The notes under the pieces are model-generated. The model was not told the DNA's origin, did no database searches, and saw only the letters and a program-made list of their open reading frames with translations. A stretch of 64,000 nucleotides of DNA from Jiella pacifica (GTDB taxonomy: Bacteria; Pseudomonadota; Alphaproteobacteria; Rhizobiales; Rhizobiaceae). Location: positions 62,001 to 126,000 of the forward strand of contig NZ_JAAAMG010000009.1 of NCBI RefSeq assembly GCF_010500815.1. The letters run 5' to 3'. This document shows, piece after piece, positions 17,545 through 25,633 of the stretch (position 1 is the first letter of the stretch; each line of letters opens with the position of its first letter). The position numbers and the translations under genes are program-made.

Positions 17545-18100
17545 GATTTCGTTGGTCCTTGTCCGTAGTTGCCGTGTGGATCAAAAGCGCCGGCTTCCCG
17601 GCTGTCGGAGCCACGATTGCCGCGCCAACCCCAAGACACAGAAACGTCTTGCGACCGGCCATGCGATAGTCTGCGCTAAAGAGCTTATGAGCTAATATTC
17701 GTCGAATTTTTCCTCCCCGCTTGCGCGCATAAACACCAGAATGCCCCGACGCGCGCAGCAGTATTATCTTCCTCGACAAATGGACATTCCCCAACGGCAT
17801 GGCTAGACCGTTTCTGCCGTCGATGGCAAGCGGAAAAGTGCAGCCGTGCTTGGACACGGGAGGTGGTTTGACATCGCACACGCCATCGGCACACGCTGCC
17901 TCCGTCAAGGGCGGAAGACGTGCCTCGACTTCGACAGGTCCGGGCAGCGCCGGCAGTTGCCGGCGGGGCTCGATGAGGTCATGTGAGGGCGAGCCGCCCG
18001 GGGCCGAAATCAAAAGCCCTCGTGACGAAATCTCTCCCGATGCGGCGCCGATCTCCGCCGCCGCCTCGGCGGCTTTCTTGCTCGAGCCGCCTTCGGCGTT
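17545..18100. other. Intergenic stretch without a supported gene
   Basis: No reading frame here shows a recognisable protein pattern on either strand. The part at about 17680-17780 is AT-richer than the neighbourhood and lies between diverging genes (small secreted protein on minus, membrane protein on plus), so it probably holds their promoters. The frame of the downstream membrane protein opens only at 18026 and offers no ATG before 18101. Confidence 0.5.
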
Positions 18101-19549
18101 ATGTTTCGGTTTCTTCGGCCCCCACGCGATCAGCGACCGGCCGCGTCTCCGTTTCCCGCCCGACTGGTTCAGCCCGTGCTCGACAGACTTCTCGGCGTCC
18201 TTCTCCTCGTCACGGGGATCGCCGTCATCATTCACGAATGGCTCGGGCTGGAGTTGGCGGGCCTCGTCGCCGCGGCCGGCCTTGGCCTTTTCCTCATTTG
18301 CGCAACGCCCTTCACGCGATGGTCGCGCCAGGCTTTCGTCGCGATCGGGCTGGTTCTCGCCGGGCTCGCCATCGCCTTTCTCGACGATTGGCCGGCGGTC
18401 ATGGCAAAGGCGGCGACACAGGGCGCCTTCATTTCCACCTTCTTCATCGCCCTCGCCAGCCTGCGCAATCCGGCCGCGGCATCCCCGGCGATCGATCGCT
18501 GCGGCCAGTATCTTGCAAGCCAGCCGCCCGGCCGGCGCTACGTGGCGCTGACCGTCGGCGGCCATCTCTTCGCGCTGATCCTCAACTACGGCTCGATCAC
18601 CCTGCTCGGCGGCCTCACCGAGGCGATCGCGGGCCGCGAGAAGAACGCCGAAATCCGCGAGATCCGCAACCGGCGCATGCTGCTGGCCATCCAGCGGGGC
18701 CTGTGCGCCTCGCTCTGCTGGTCGCCGCTCGCCTTCGCCACCGCCATCACTACCTCGGTAATCGCCGGGGCCAGCTGGGGCGGCATGGCGCCCTATGCGA
18801 TGCTCTTCGGCCTCGTCTTTCTCGTCACCGGCTGGGCGCTCGACACGATCTTCAAACCCAAGCTCACCGGTCCGCGCCCGCCCCGCTCCGCGCCGACCGG
18901 CTCGATGCGCGATCTCCTGCCGCTGGTCGTGCTGCTCGTCTTGCTCTTTGCCGTCGTCGGAAGTCTCGAATATCTGACCGGCCTCGCCATCACCGCCATC
19001 GTCATGGCCTTCGTCCCACTCGTCTCGATCGGCTGGATCGCCTACGAATCGTCGAGCGCCGGCGAGACGACCCGGCGCCTGAAGCGGCTCTGCTTCACCG
19101 AGCTTCCGGCCTATCGGTCCGAGCTGGTGCTGTTGATCATGGCGGGCGTCATCGGGGTCCTCGGCGCGGCGCTGATCCAGCCGCTCGCCTCCGGCGAAGC
19201 GCTCGATCTGTCCGAGGTGCCGCTCTGGCTCATCCTGGTCGCGCCGGTCGTCGTCATTCCGATTCTCGGCCAGCTCGGCATGAACCCGATCCTGTCGGTC
19301 TCGATGCTGGCTCCGCTGCTGCCGGCGCCCGCATCGCTCGGCCTCTCGCCGAATCTCGTCGTCGCGGCGATTACCGCCGGCTGGGCGCTCGCCGGGGCGA
19401 CCTCGCCCTTCACCGCGACGACCCTTCTCGTCGGCCGGCTGGGCCATGTCAGCGCCCTGACCGTCGGCCTCGTCTGGAACAGGGCCTTTACGCTATGGGT
19501 GATGGCGATCGTCGGACTGATGCTGGTCGGCTTCGCGGAACTGTCGTGA
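18101..19549 (+). CDS. Polytopic membrane protein, possible transporter of unknown substrate
   Basis: A 482-residue inner-membrane protein with about 11-12 predicted helices. Examples are LLGVLLLVTGIAVIIHEWLG near the N-terminus, LLPLVVLLVLLFAVVGSLEY in the middle, and LVLLIMAGVIGVLGAALIQP and TLWVMAIVGLMLVGFAEL at the end. Loops with conserved-looking polar motifs are RNRRMLLAIQRGLCASLCWSP and AGATSPFTATTLLVGRLG, which recall ion-transporter superfamily permeases, but I cannot assign a family. No Shine-Dalgarno is seen before ATG 18101, the only ATG in the upstream part of the frame, so the start is uncertain. A GTG at the PVLDRLLG segment is an alternative. Confidence 0.7.
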   Translation: MFRFLRPPRDQRPAASPFPARLVQPVLDRLLGVLLLVTGIAVIIHEWLGLELAGLVAAAGLGLFLICATPFTRWSRQAFVAIGLVLAGLAIAFLDDWPAVMAKAATQGAFISTFFIALASLRNPAAASPAIDRCGQYLASQPPGRRYVALTVGGHLFALILNYGSITLLGGLTEAIAGREKNAEIREIRNRRMLLAIQRGLCASLCWSPLAFATAITTSVIAGASWGGMAPYAMLFGLVFLVTGWALDTIFKPKLTGPRPPRSAPTGSMRDLLPLVVLLVLLFAVVGSLEYLTGLAITAIVMAFVPLVSIGWIAYESSSAGETTRRLKRLCFTELPAYRSELVLLIMAGVIGVLGAALIQPLASGEALDLSEVPLWLILVAPVVVIPILGQLGMNPILSVSMLAPLLPAPASLGLSPNLVVAAITAGWALAGATSPFTATTLLVGRLGHVSALTVGLVWNRAFTLWVMAIVGLMLVGFAELS

Positions 19550-19586
19550 TTGCCGCGTCGGAAGTGGCAAAAGTGCCTGCCGGCTA

Positions 19587-19615
19587 GTGACAAACGGCCC
19601 GAAGCCATATATGAG
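19587..19615 (+). promoter_or_regulatory. Candidate sigma-70 promoter of rplS
   Basis: A -35-like GTGACA (19587-19592) and a -10-like TATGAG (19610-19615) are separated by 17 bases, about 84 bases upstream of the rplS start. A perfect small hairpin, CATGTCG (19657-19663) with CGACATG (19672-19678), lies in the resulting leader just before the ribosome-binding site. Assigned by pattern only. Confidence 0.45.
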
Positions 19616-19698
19616 CGCACCCGATTTCCTCAGAATAACCTGACCGTCACGGCGGCCATGTCGGGTTACCTCGACATGAAACGAATTGAGGCTATGCC

Positions 19699-20157
19699 AT
19701 GAACATCATCTCCGAAATCGAGGCCGCTGAAGCCTCCCGCATCGAAGCCATCCGCACGATCCCGGATTTTTCCGCCGGCGATACCCTTCGCGTCAACGTG
19801 AAGGTCACGGAAGGCACCCGCACCCGCGTCCAGGCCTATGAAGGCGTCTGCATCGCCCGCTCCGGCGCCGGCATCCAGGAAAACTTCACGGTCCGCAAGA
19901 TCTCCTATGGCGAGGGCGTCGAGCGCGTCTTCCCGGTCTATTCGCCGATGCTCGATTCGGTCGAGGTCGTGCGCCGCGGCAAGGTTCGCCGCGCCAAGCT
20001 CTATTACCTGCGCGATCGTCGCGGCAAGTCGGCCCGAATCGTCGAGGCGACCAACGCCCGCGCCCGCAAGCTGAACGACGACGCCCGCCAGATCGCCTCC
20101 GCCGAGCGCGAAAAGGTCAAGGCCGAGAAGGAAGCGGCAAAGACCGCCGCCGAGTAA
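19699..20157 (+). CDS. rplS: 50S ribosomal protein L19
   Basis: A 152-residue ribosomal protein that binds 23S rRNA at the 30S-50S interface. Characteristic parts are [67 protein letters not shown] and [21 protein letters not shown]. The C-terminal extension of about 35 residues (Lys/Ala/Glu-rich) is common in alphaproteobacterial L19. In many rhizobia rplS follows trmD directly, whereas here the upstream gene is a membrane protein and rplS seems to have its own promoter and terminator, so it is probably monocistronic. Confidence 0.98.
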   Translation: MNIISEIEAAEASRIEAIRTIPDFSAGDTLRVNVKVTEGTRTRVQAYEGVCIARSGAGIQENFTVRKISYGEGVERVFPVYSPMLDSVEVVRRGKVRRAKLYYLRDRRGKSARIVEATNARARKLNDDARQIASAEREKVKAEKEAAKTAAE

Positions 20158-20185
20158 GCTCTGCGAGACATTTCTGATACGACTC

Positions 20186-20211
20186 AAAGGCGGCTTCGGC
20201 CGCCTTTTTTT
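20186..20211 (+). terminator. Rho-independent terminator of rplS
   Basis: Perfect 9-bp stem AAAGGCGGC / GCCGCCTTT closed by a TTCG tetraloop and followed by further Ts, 28 bases after the rplS stop. This is the clearest intrinsic terminator in the window. Confidence 0.93.
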
Positions 20212-20327
20212 GTGCCGGCTTTTCCGGTGCCCGGCTTTTCGCACAGGAAGTGGGGCCGCTCAGTCTCCCGACGGCCGCGCCTGTGACCCTCGTTTCGGAT
20301 CGAGCGCCAAATCCGCGAGGATGCGCG

Positions 20328-20579
20328 TCAGCTTCCCGTCGGCGCCGGGCTGGCAGGCTGCGAAGCGGCGGCCGACGCCTTTTTGAGGCCCCAGCGGATC
20401 CCGGCCCAGACCCGTTCGTGCAGAATATACATGACGAAGCCGATGGCGCAGGAGGTCAGGGCGAGCTCGCTGCCGGCGAAGAACGACCCGGTGAACGCTT
20501 CGCCGAGGATCGCCATGGTGACGAGCCCGACGAGTTGCCAGGAGACCGCCTTCGCTAAGCTTCGTTTGTTGGATTCCAT
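20328..20579 (-). CDS. DUF2061 domain membrane protein (copy 1)
   Basis: An 83-residue protein with the DUF2061 pattern: RSLAKAVSWQLVGLVTMAIL, GEAFTGSFFAGSELALTSCA and YILHERVWAGIRWGL. Two predicted helices; the function is unknown for the family. Start at 20579 has AGGAAGGGAAATCCC upstream; longer starts to 20627 add no domain sequence. A second DUF2061 gene on the same strand lies about 390 bases upstream, and the two share the SLAKAVSWQ/SFAKAVSWQ and LHERVWA core, so they are paralogues. Confidence 0.85.
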   Translation of the reverse strand: MESNKRSLAKAVSWQLVGLVTMAILGEAFTGSFFAGSELALTSCAIGFVMYILHERVWAGIRWGLKKASAAASQPASPAPTGS

Positions 20580-20970
20580 GGGATTTCCCTTCCTCTGCAT
20601 CAAGACGAATTGCCGTAGAGGCTCCACTACCGAAGCGCTGGGGTCGACGGAATGGTCATTGATGGATGCGAAATGCCAAAATGGTTTTAAAGGCTAGGGA
20701 TAATGAATCCTGCAAGTGTTGCAGAGGGAGGATCCGATCAGGCCAAAGAGCGGAGTTCTTCCAGTCATAATCGCAATTGTGACGAACTTCATCAAACAGG
20801 GACTTGCAAGAATTCGTCTCGTTTCTGCGCTTCGCAGTGCCGAGCCCCAGAGGGAACGCACCGTCATTCCTGGGCTCCGTCCGCAATCCCGTCGACATTC
20901 GCCAGAACGTTCTCGATCGGCAGCATCCTCGCAGCTTCGACGTTCGACGCGCGGCCTCATTTCGGCGCAA
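20580..20970. other. Intergenic region between the two DUF2061 genes
   Basis: This 391-base stretch has no supported gene. It is AT-richer near 20650-20830 than the rest of the window. Several short frames run through it on both strands without family patterns. It may be decayed sequence left after duplication of the DUF2061 gene. Confidence 0.4.
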
Positions 20971-21261
20971 TCACGCGGACGCGGGGGACCACTGGCGCGC
21001 GGCGGCCGGGTCAAGTCGTTCGGCTGCGGCAACGGTTTCGGTGGGGCCCTGGCGGCGATCCCCGGCCAGCCCCCAGCCGATCGAAGCCCAGACCCGCTCG
21101 TGCAGGAGGTAGGAGAAGAAGCCCAAAAGACTGGAGAGCACGGCCAGCGCACCGCCCGACCAGAGCGAGCCGGTGAAGAGAAAGCCGAGCGCCAGCATCG
21201 TGACGATGCCGAGACCCTGCCAGGACACGGCCTTGGCGAAGCTTCTCTTGCGGGTTTCCAT
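20971..21261 (-). CDS. DUF2061 domain membrane protein (copy 2)
   Basis: A 96-residue paralogue of the gene at 20328-20579. The domain spans about residues 4-65: RSFAKAVSWQGLGIVTML, LGFLFTGSLWSGGALAVLS and LLHERVWASIGWGLAGD. The C-terminal 30 residues diverge from copy 1 and are Ala/Pro/Arg-rich. CAGGAG lies 6 bases before the ATG at 21261, while the longer frame up to 21375 lacks a site and domain sequence. It is divergent from the XRE regulator at 21503 across an AT-rich gap. Confidence 0.85.
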   Translation of the reverse strand: METRKRSFAKAVSWQGLGIVTMLALGFLFTGSLWSGGALAVLSSLLGFFSYLLHERVWASIGWGLAGDRRQGPTETVAAAERLDPAAARQWSPASA

Positions 21262-21443
21262 GACGAACTCCTGGAATATGGCGCAGCACTCCCCAGCCGT
21301 GGATTTTGCCAAGGGTCTTGCGTCGATGATTGTTCGGCGGCCGGAAGGAGAGCGGCTGACGGGGAGCGGCCGCATCTTGCGCCTGCCGCCAGGGCCCAGT
21401 TCTTAGCCAACCGCGGATTGGCAGGGAATTCGGAGAATTCTCT

Positions 21444-21471
21444 TTGTTCTAATCATCATTCGGAATAATAT
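21444..21471 (+). promoter_or_regulatory. Candidate promoter of the XRE regulator in an AT-rich intergenic patch
   Basis: TTGTTC (21444-21449) and TAATAT (21466-21471) are separated by 16 bases, 31 bases before the ATG at 21503. A perfect 10-bp palindrome GAGAATTCTC (21433-21442) lies immediately upstream and could be an operator for autoregulation. Both are inferred by pattern. Confidence 0.45.
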
Positions 21472-21502
21472 CCCCGTATCGTGATTTTTCTCATATGATG
21501 TC

Positions 21503-22348
21503 ATGGACAAGCGCGACCGCTCCCGCCTCTTTCGAGACCGCCTCGCCAGCGCGATGCAGGCTGCTGGCATCACCAAGAGCGCCTTGGCGCGGGAGACGGG
21601 CGCCGACCGGTCGACGGTGTCGCTGGCGCTTTCCGCCGAAGACGGACGCCTCCCCAACGCCCAGTTTGCCGCCGAATGTGCGAGCGCGCTGACCGTTTCC
21701 TGCGACTGGCTACTCGGACTGACCGACCGGCGCGAACGCGGCGCCGACGTCCTTCAGGCCGCGATCCGCATGGAGGAGGCCGCCCGGGCGCCGTCCGACG
21801 AGCGGATCTTCCGCTGGCACGAGGAAGCGCGCGGCTACAAGATCCGCCACGTGCCGGCCACCCTGCCCGACATGCTGAAGTCGGAAGCGGTGCTGCGCTT
21901 CGAATATGGGGATTTCGTCGGCCGCACCTCCGACCAGGCGATCGCCGACATGCGCGACCGCCTCGCCTATCTGCGCGCGCCGGACACCGACTACGAGATC
22001 GCCATGCCGCTCGACACGCTGGAGGGGTTCGCCGCCGGCGAGGGCTACTGGCGCGGTCTGGCTGCCCACGAAAGGCGGGCCCAGCTCAAGCGCTTCGCCG
22101 AGCTCACCGACGAGCTCTACCCGTCGCTGCGGCTCTATCTCTTCGACCGCAAGAAGGTGTTCTCCGCCCCGGTGACGATCTTCGGCCCGCTCCAGGCCAG
22201 CGTCTATGTCGGGCGGTTCTATCTGGTGTTTTCCGAACGCCGACAGGTGCTGGAGCTGACCCGGCATTTCGACGGTCTGGTGCGCGAGGCCGATTTCGAG
22301 GCCAAGCAGACGCCCCGCTTCATCGAGGCGATGAGCGTTCCGGATTGA
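21503..22348 (+). CDS. XRE-family helix-turn-helix transcriptional regulator
   Basis: A 281-residue protein. Residues about 8-65 form an XRE-type HTH (FRDRLASAMQAAGITKSALA, then TGADRSTVSLALSAEDG with the recognition helix, and AECASALTVSCDWLLGL). The remaining 200 residues form a domain I do not recognise (EEARGYKIRHVPATLPDML, FEYGDFVGRTSDQAIADM). It contains a C-terminal segment like the effector halves of short HTH regulators (VTIFGPLQASVYVGRFYLVF). The start is ATG 21503 after an AT-rich promoter region. It diverges from DUF2061 copy 2, which is a plausible but unproven target. It ends 10 bases from the convergent DUF1127 gene. Confidence 0.8.
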   Translation: MDKRDRSRLFRDRLASAMQAAGITKSALARETGADRSTVSLALSAEDGRLPNAQFAAECASALTVSCDWLLGLTDRRERGADVLQAAIRMEEAARAPSDERIFRWHEEARGYKIRHVPATLPDMLKSEAVLRFEYGDFVGRTSDQAIADMRDRLAYLRAPDTDYEIAMPLDTLEGFAAGEGYWRGLAAHERRAQLKRFAELTDELYPSLRLYLFDRKKVFSAPVTIFGPLQASVYVGRFYLVFSERRQVLELTRHFDGLVREADFEAKQTPRFIEAMSVPD

Positions 22349-22358
22349 CCGGCGCCGG

Positions 22359-22586
22359 TCATCGCCAGAACGGCTTGCGGGCCTCTTCCATCGCCGCGTC
22401 CCTGGCGATGCCGAGATCGCGGAGCTGCCGGTCGGAAAGCTCGGCGAGGACCATGCGCTGGCGCCGCCTCGCCGCGCAGCGGCGCAGGCGGCGGGCGAAC
22501 CGCCCCAGCCAGTGCCGGCCGCGCTTCGCCACACTCGCCCCGGTCCGTGTGATCCTTCCCTGCTCGATCGCCGTCTCGTCCGTCAC
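22359..22586 (-). CDS. DUF1127 domain small protein, GTG start
   Basis: A 75-residue basic protein easily missed because it starts with GTG and is embedded in a longer spurious frame. The C-terminal DUF1127 motif is complete: RQRMVLAELSDRQLRDLGIARDAAMEEARKPFW. The GTG at 22586 is preceded by AGGAGG at 5 bases, the best ribosome-binding site in this area. The N-terminal half is Arg-rich (RFARRLRRCAARRR). Small DUF1127 proteins in alphaproteobacteria have been linked to RNA handling, phosphate and stress responses. The gene is divergent from the ArsR regulator and convergent with the XRE regulator. Confidence 0.82.
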   Translation of the reverse strand: MTDETAIEQGRITRTGASVAKRGRHWLGRFARRLRRCAARRRQRMVLAELSDRQLRDLGIARDAAMEEARKPFWR

Positions 22587-22647
22587 TCGCGCCTCCTGCC
22601 GCTCGCCATGGTCGGGAACGGCGATAGCGGGTGACGGCCGGCCACTG

Positions 22648-22665
22648 CTTCGGCGCCAGCCGAAG
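22648..22665. promoter_or_regulatory. Inverted repeat, candidate ArsR operator
   Basis: CTTCGGC (22648-22654) and GCCGAAG (22659-22665) are perfect inverted arms with a 4-base spacer, 44 bases before the ArsR-family start codon and 61 before the divergent DUF1127 gene. ArsR-type regulators bind short inverted repeats at their own promoters, so autoregulation is plausible. Confidence 0.4.
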
Positions 22666-22709
22666 TGTCCGCCGTAGGCAGATCGGACGGCGTCCTGTAG
22701 CCTCAGTCC

Positions 22710-23453
22710 ATGACCCACTTCGCGTCCGGCATCACCCTCGCCACGACGGCAAACCTCATCGGCGACGTTGCGCGAGCGAACATCCTCTGCGCTCTGACGG
22801 GCGGCAGGGCGCTGACCGCCGGCGAACTCGCCCTCCACGCCGGCGTCAGCGCCTCGACGACCAGCGGGCATCTGTCGAAGCTGCTCGATGCCGGGTTGGT
22901 GACCGTCGTGAAGCAGGGCCGCCACCGCTATTTTCGGCTGTCCGGCCCGCGGGTGGCCGACATGCTGGAGACGCTGATGGGGGCGGCCGATCTCGGGCCG
23001 ACGCGACATCGGCCGGTCGGCCCGCGCGACGAGGCCCTGCGCCGGGCGAGGAGCTGCTACGACCACATGGCCGGGCGCTTCGCCGTCGATCTCGCAGAGC
23101 GGCTTCAAGCGGGCGGATTCGTCGTCCTGTCGGACGAAGGCGGCACGGTCACCGAGGCGGGCTCGGCGCTTTTCGGCGCGCTTGGGATCGAGTTTCAAAC
23201 TGACAAGGCCAACCGTCGGCCGCTCTGCCGCTGCTGCCTCGATTGGAGCGAGCGGCGCTTCCACATCGGCGGCCGGCTGGGTGCTGCGCTGTTCGCCCAT
23301 GCCGAGCGGGAAAAGTGGGTGGTGCGCGTGTCGGGCAGCCGGGCACTCAGGGTCACCCGGGCCGGCGAGACGGCACTGGCCGGCGGGCTTGTCGGATCCG
23401 CGCCGGTGGCGCTGCCGCAAACGCGCCGCCGGAACGTCAGAGTGTCAGCTTGA
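22710..23453 (+). CDS. ArsR-family winged-helix regulator
   Basis: A 247-residue regulator. The N-terminal winged helix covers about residues 12-85: LIGDVARANILCALTGG, LTAGELALHAGVSASTTSGHLSKLLDAGLV and VKQGRHRYFRLSGP. The C-terminal half carries RPLCRCCLDWSERRFHIGGRLG, a Cys-rich segment typical of the longer ArsR proteins of the YczG type, where it may sense an oxidant or metal. The ligand is unknown. Its last 17 bases overlap the convergent GNAT gene. An inverted repeat lies in its upstream region. Confidence 0.85.
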   Translation: MTHFASGITLATTANLIGDVARANILCALTGGRALTAGELALHAGVSASTTSGHLSKLLDAGLVTVVKQGRHRYFRLSGPRVADMLETLMGAADLGPTRHRPVGPRDEALRRARSCYDHMAGRFAVDLAERLQAGGFVVLSDEGGTVTEAGSALFGALGIEFQTDKANRRPLCRCCLDWSERRFHIGGRLGAALFAHAEREKWVVRVSGSRALRVTRAGETALAGGLVGSAPVALPQTRRRNVRVSA

Positions 23454-23895
23454 AGCCGAGATGGCTTTGCGTGAAGCCGAGCCTTTCGTAGAAGCGGTGG
23501 GTGTCGAGGCGGGTGGCATCCGAGGTCAGCTGCACCATGCGGCAGCCGCGCGCCCGGCAGGTGTCGACGGCCCATGCGATCAGCTCGGCCCCAAGCCCTT
23601 GCCCCCTCAGATGCGAGGCAACCCGCACCGCCTCGATCTGTCCGCGCCAGGCACCCTTGTGGCTGAGACCGGGCAGGAAGCTCAGCTGCAGCGTTCCGAC
23701 GATCGCGTCGTCGAGACGGGCGACGGCGAGGATCTGGTGCTGATCGGCGGCGATCGCCGCGAACGCCTCGAGATAGGCGGGATCGAGCGGCAGGCTCGGA
23801 TCCTCGCGGACGCGGCCGCGATAGTCGTCGGCGAGAAGGCCGACGATCGCCGGCAGGTCGGCCTCGGTTGCCTTGCAAATATCGAGACCGCTCAT
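23437..23895 (-). CDS. GNAT family N-acetyltransferase
   Basis: A 152-residue acetyltransferase. The acetyl-CoA binding loop is clear: IEAVRVASHLRGQGLGAELI, with preceding AIVGTLQLSFLPGLSHKG and the C-terminal RLDTHRFYERLGFTQSHLGF. The acceptor is unknown. Start at 23895 has AGGAG 9 bases upstream. A much longer frame through this gene is spurious. Its 3' end overlaps the ArsR gene by 17 bases in convergent orientation. The region from 23896 to 24107 upstream shows no gene. Confidence 0.88.
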   Translation of the reverse strand: MSGLDICKATEADLPAIVGLLADDYRGRVREDPSLPLDPAYLEAFAAIAADQHQILAVARLDDAIVGTLQLSFLPGLSHKGAWRGQIEAVRVASHLRGQGLGAELIAWAVDTCRARGCRMVQLTSDATRLDTHRFYERLGFTQSHLGFKLTL

Positions 23896-24107
23896 GGTCG
23901 GGACTCCTGGATGAAAATTCACCCGGCCCTTAGCGGATTTGACCCTCCGCGGCGAGCCTACGGCTGCCGCCCTCGCGACGAGACCCACGGACAGATCGTC
24001 GACCTGCCCATGGTCGTTGCACGAGGCGAGCTTCCCGAACTGCCCGCCGGTGGCGGGACGGATCGTTCGATCACACCACCCTGGCGAACCGTCTCGCGAA
24101 AACCTCT

Positions 24108-25586
24108 TCAGCCTGCATAGGCGCGGACCGTGGCCACGGCGCCGTTTTCCAGCAGCGCAGCGAGCGCTTCCGTCACCGGTCGCACGACGGCGGGCTCGGC
24201 GCGCAGATCGCGGCCGAAGACGTCCTCGACGCCCAGATAGGCGGTGGCGAGCCGCTCGGGGTCGCGTCCGGCCGTCTCGCCCAGCGCCTTCAGCCGGGCG
24301 GCCAGCGGGTCGCGCACGTCGATCGCGGCGCCCGTCTCGTCCGTCCCGGTGACGTAGCGCATCCATCCGGCGATCCCGAGCGCCAGCCGGTCGATCGGCT
24401 GGCCCGCCGCGAGCCGGTCGCGGACCGTCCCGAGAAAGCGCTGCGGCAGCTTCTGCGAGCCGTCCATGGCGATCTGCCAGGTGCGATGCTTCAGCGCCGG
24501 ATTGTGGAAGCGCGCGATCAGCGCGTCGCGATAGGCGGCAAGGTCGGTGCCGGGCATCTCGAGGGTCGGCATGATCTCGTCGGTCATCAGCTGGCGCACC
24601 AGCTGCTCAAAGGCCGGGTCGGCCATCGTTTCGGAGACCGTCTGGTAGCCTGCGAGATAGCCGAGATAGGCAAGGCTTGAATGGGAGCCGTTGAGCATCC
24701 GAAGCTTCATCCGCTCATAGGGCTCGACATCGGCCACCATCTCGACGCCGACGGCGGCGAAGTCCGGCCGCCCGGTCGGGAACCGGTCCTCGATGACCCA
24801 CTGGGTGAACGGCTCCGTGACCACCGGCCAGGCATCCGAAAGGCCCAAAGCGGCGTCGATCTCGGCGATCTCGGCATCTGTCGTCGCCGGCACGATGCGG
24901 TCGACCATGGTCCCGGCGACGGCGACGTCATCTTCGACGAAGCGGGCGAGATCCGGATCGATCAGCGCGGCATATTGCGTCATGATCCGATGGACCGTCG
25001 GGCCGTTGGCGGGAAGGTTGTCGCAGGGCATCACCGTGAAGGGCACGATGTTCCCCGCCTTGCGGCGACGCAGTGCCTCGACCAGCAGCCCCGGCGCCGA
25101 GGTCGGGGCGCGGGGGTTCTTCAGGTCGGCGACGATATCCGGATGCTCGCGGTTGAGATCGCCGGTGGCGGGATCGTGACAATAGCCCTTCTCGGTTACC
25201 GTCAGCGAGACGATCCGCACCTTCGGATCGACCATAGCGGCGATGAGTGCCTCGGGGCTTTCCGGCGCGACGAGAATGCTCTTGACCGAGCCGATGACGC
25301 GCAGCCGCGTCCCCTCGCCCGAGCGCACCGCCACGGTGTAGAGATTGTCCTGGGCGGCCAGCGCGTCGCGCATGTCCGGGCGTCGCAGCGAGGCGCCGAT
25401 GATGGCCCATTGCGGATCGGTCGCGAGAATGTCGTCGAGATAGAGTGCCTGATGCGCCCGGTGAAAGGCGCCGACGCCGAGATGGACGATGCCGGCGCTC
25501 GTCCCCGCCGGGTCATAGGACGGCTGTTGCACCGAATCAGGCAGAGAGTCGAGCGTCGCAAGGGAAAGGCGTCGTTCAGAAGTCAT
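24108..25586 (-). CDS. uxuB: Mannitol dehydrogenase family protein, probable fructuronate reductase (mannonate oxidoreductase)
   Basis: A 492-residue NAD-dependent polyol/hexuronate dehydrogenase. Family parts are AGIVHLGVGAFHRAHQALY (dinucleotide-binding start), SLTVTEKGYCHDPATGDLN, PFTVMPCDNLPANG and the catalytic-lysine segment RMKLRMLNGSHSSLAYLGYL. The family includes mannitol 2-dehydrogenase, but the gene directly upstream is glucuronate isomerase (47-base gap, same strand). Reduction of fructuronate to mannonate is therefore the likely reaction. The symbol is by context. Downstream, 24107-23896 holds no gene. Confidence 0.85.
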   Translation of the reverse strand: MTSERRLSLATLDSLPDSVQQPSYDPAGTSAGIVHLGVGAFHRAHQALYLDDILATDPQWAIIGASLRRPDMRDALAAQDNLYTVAVRSGEGTRLRVIGSVKSILVAPESPEALIAAMVDPKVRIVSLTVTEKGYCHDPATGDLNREHPDIVADLKNPRAPTSAPGLLVEALRRRKAGNIVPFTVMPCDNLPANGPTVHRIMTQYAALIDPDLARFVEDDVAVAGTMVDRIVPATTDAEIAEIDAALGLSDAWPVVTEPFTQWVIEDRFPTGRPDFAAVGVEMVADVEPYERMKLRMLNGSHSSLAYLGYLAGYQTVSETMADPAFEQLVRQLMTDEIMPTLEMPGTDLAAYRDALIARFHNPALKHRTWQIAMDGSQKLPQRFLGTVRDRLAAGQPIDRLALGIAGWMRYVTGTDETGAAIDVRDPLAARLKALGETAGRDPERLATAYLGVEDVFGRDLRAEPAVVRPVTEALAALLENGAVATVRAYAG

Positions 25587-25633
25587 GTCGCGGTGCTCGC
25601 CAGTGAGTTGGAGATGCGGGCGGAAACCACCCG

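Noticed and set aside
17685-17894. 69-codon minus-strand frame in the gap before the membrane protein
   Set aside because: No ribosome-binding site or family pattern; composition not gene-like.
17480-19447. 655-codon minus-strand frame opposite the membrane protein
   Set aside because: Low-complexity Glu/Arg/Asp-rich translation; the plus strand encodes clear transmembrane helices.
22359-23420. 353-residue minus-strand protein
   Set aside because: Only its last 75 codons (DUF1127) are gene-like; the rest is antisense to the ArsR regulator.
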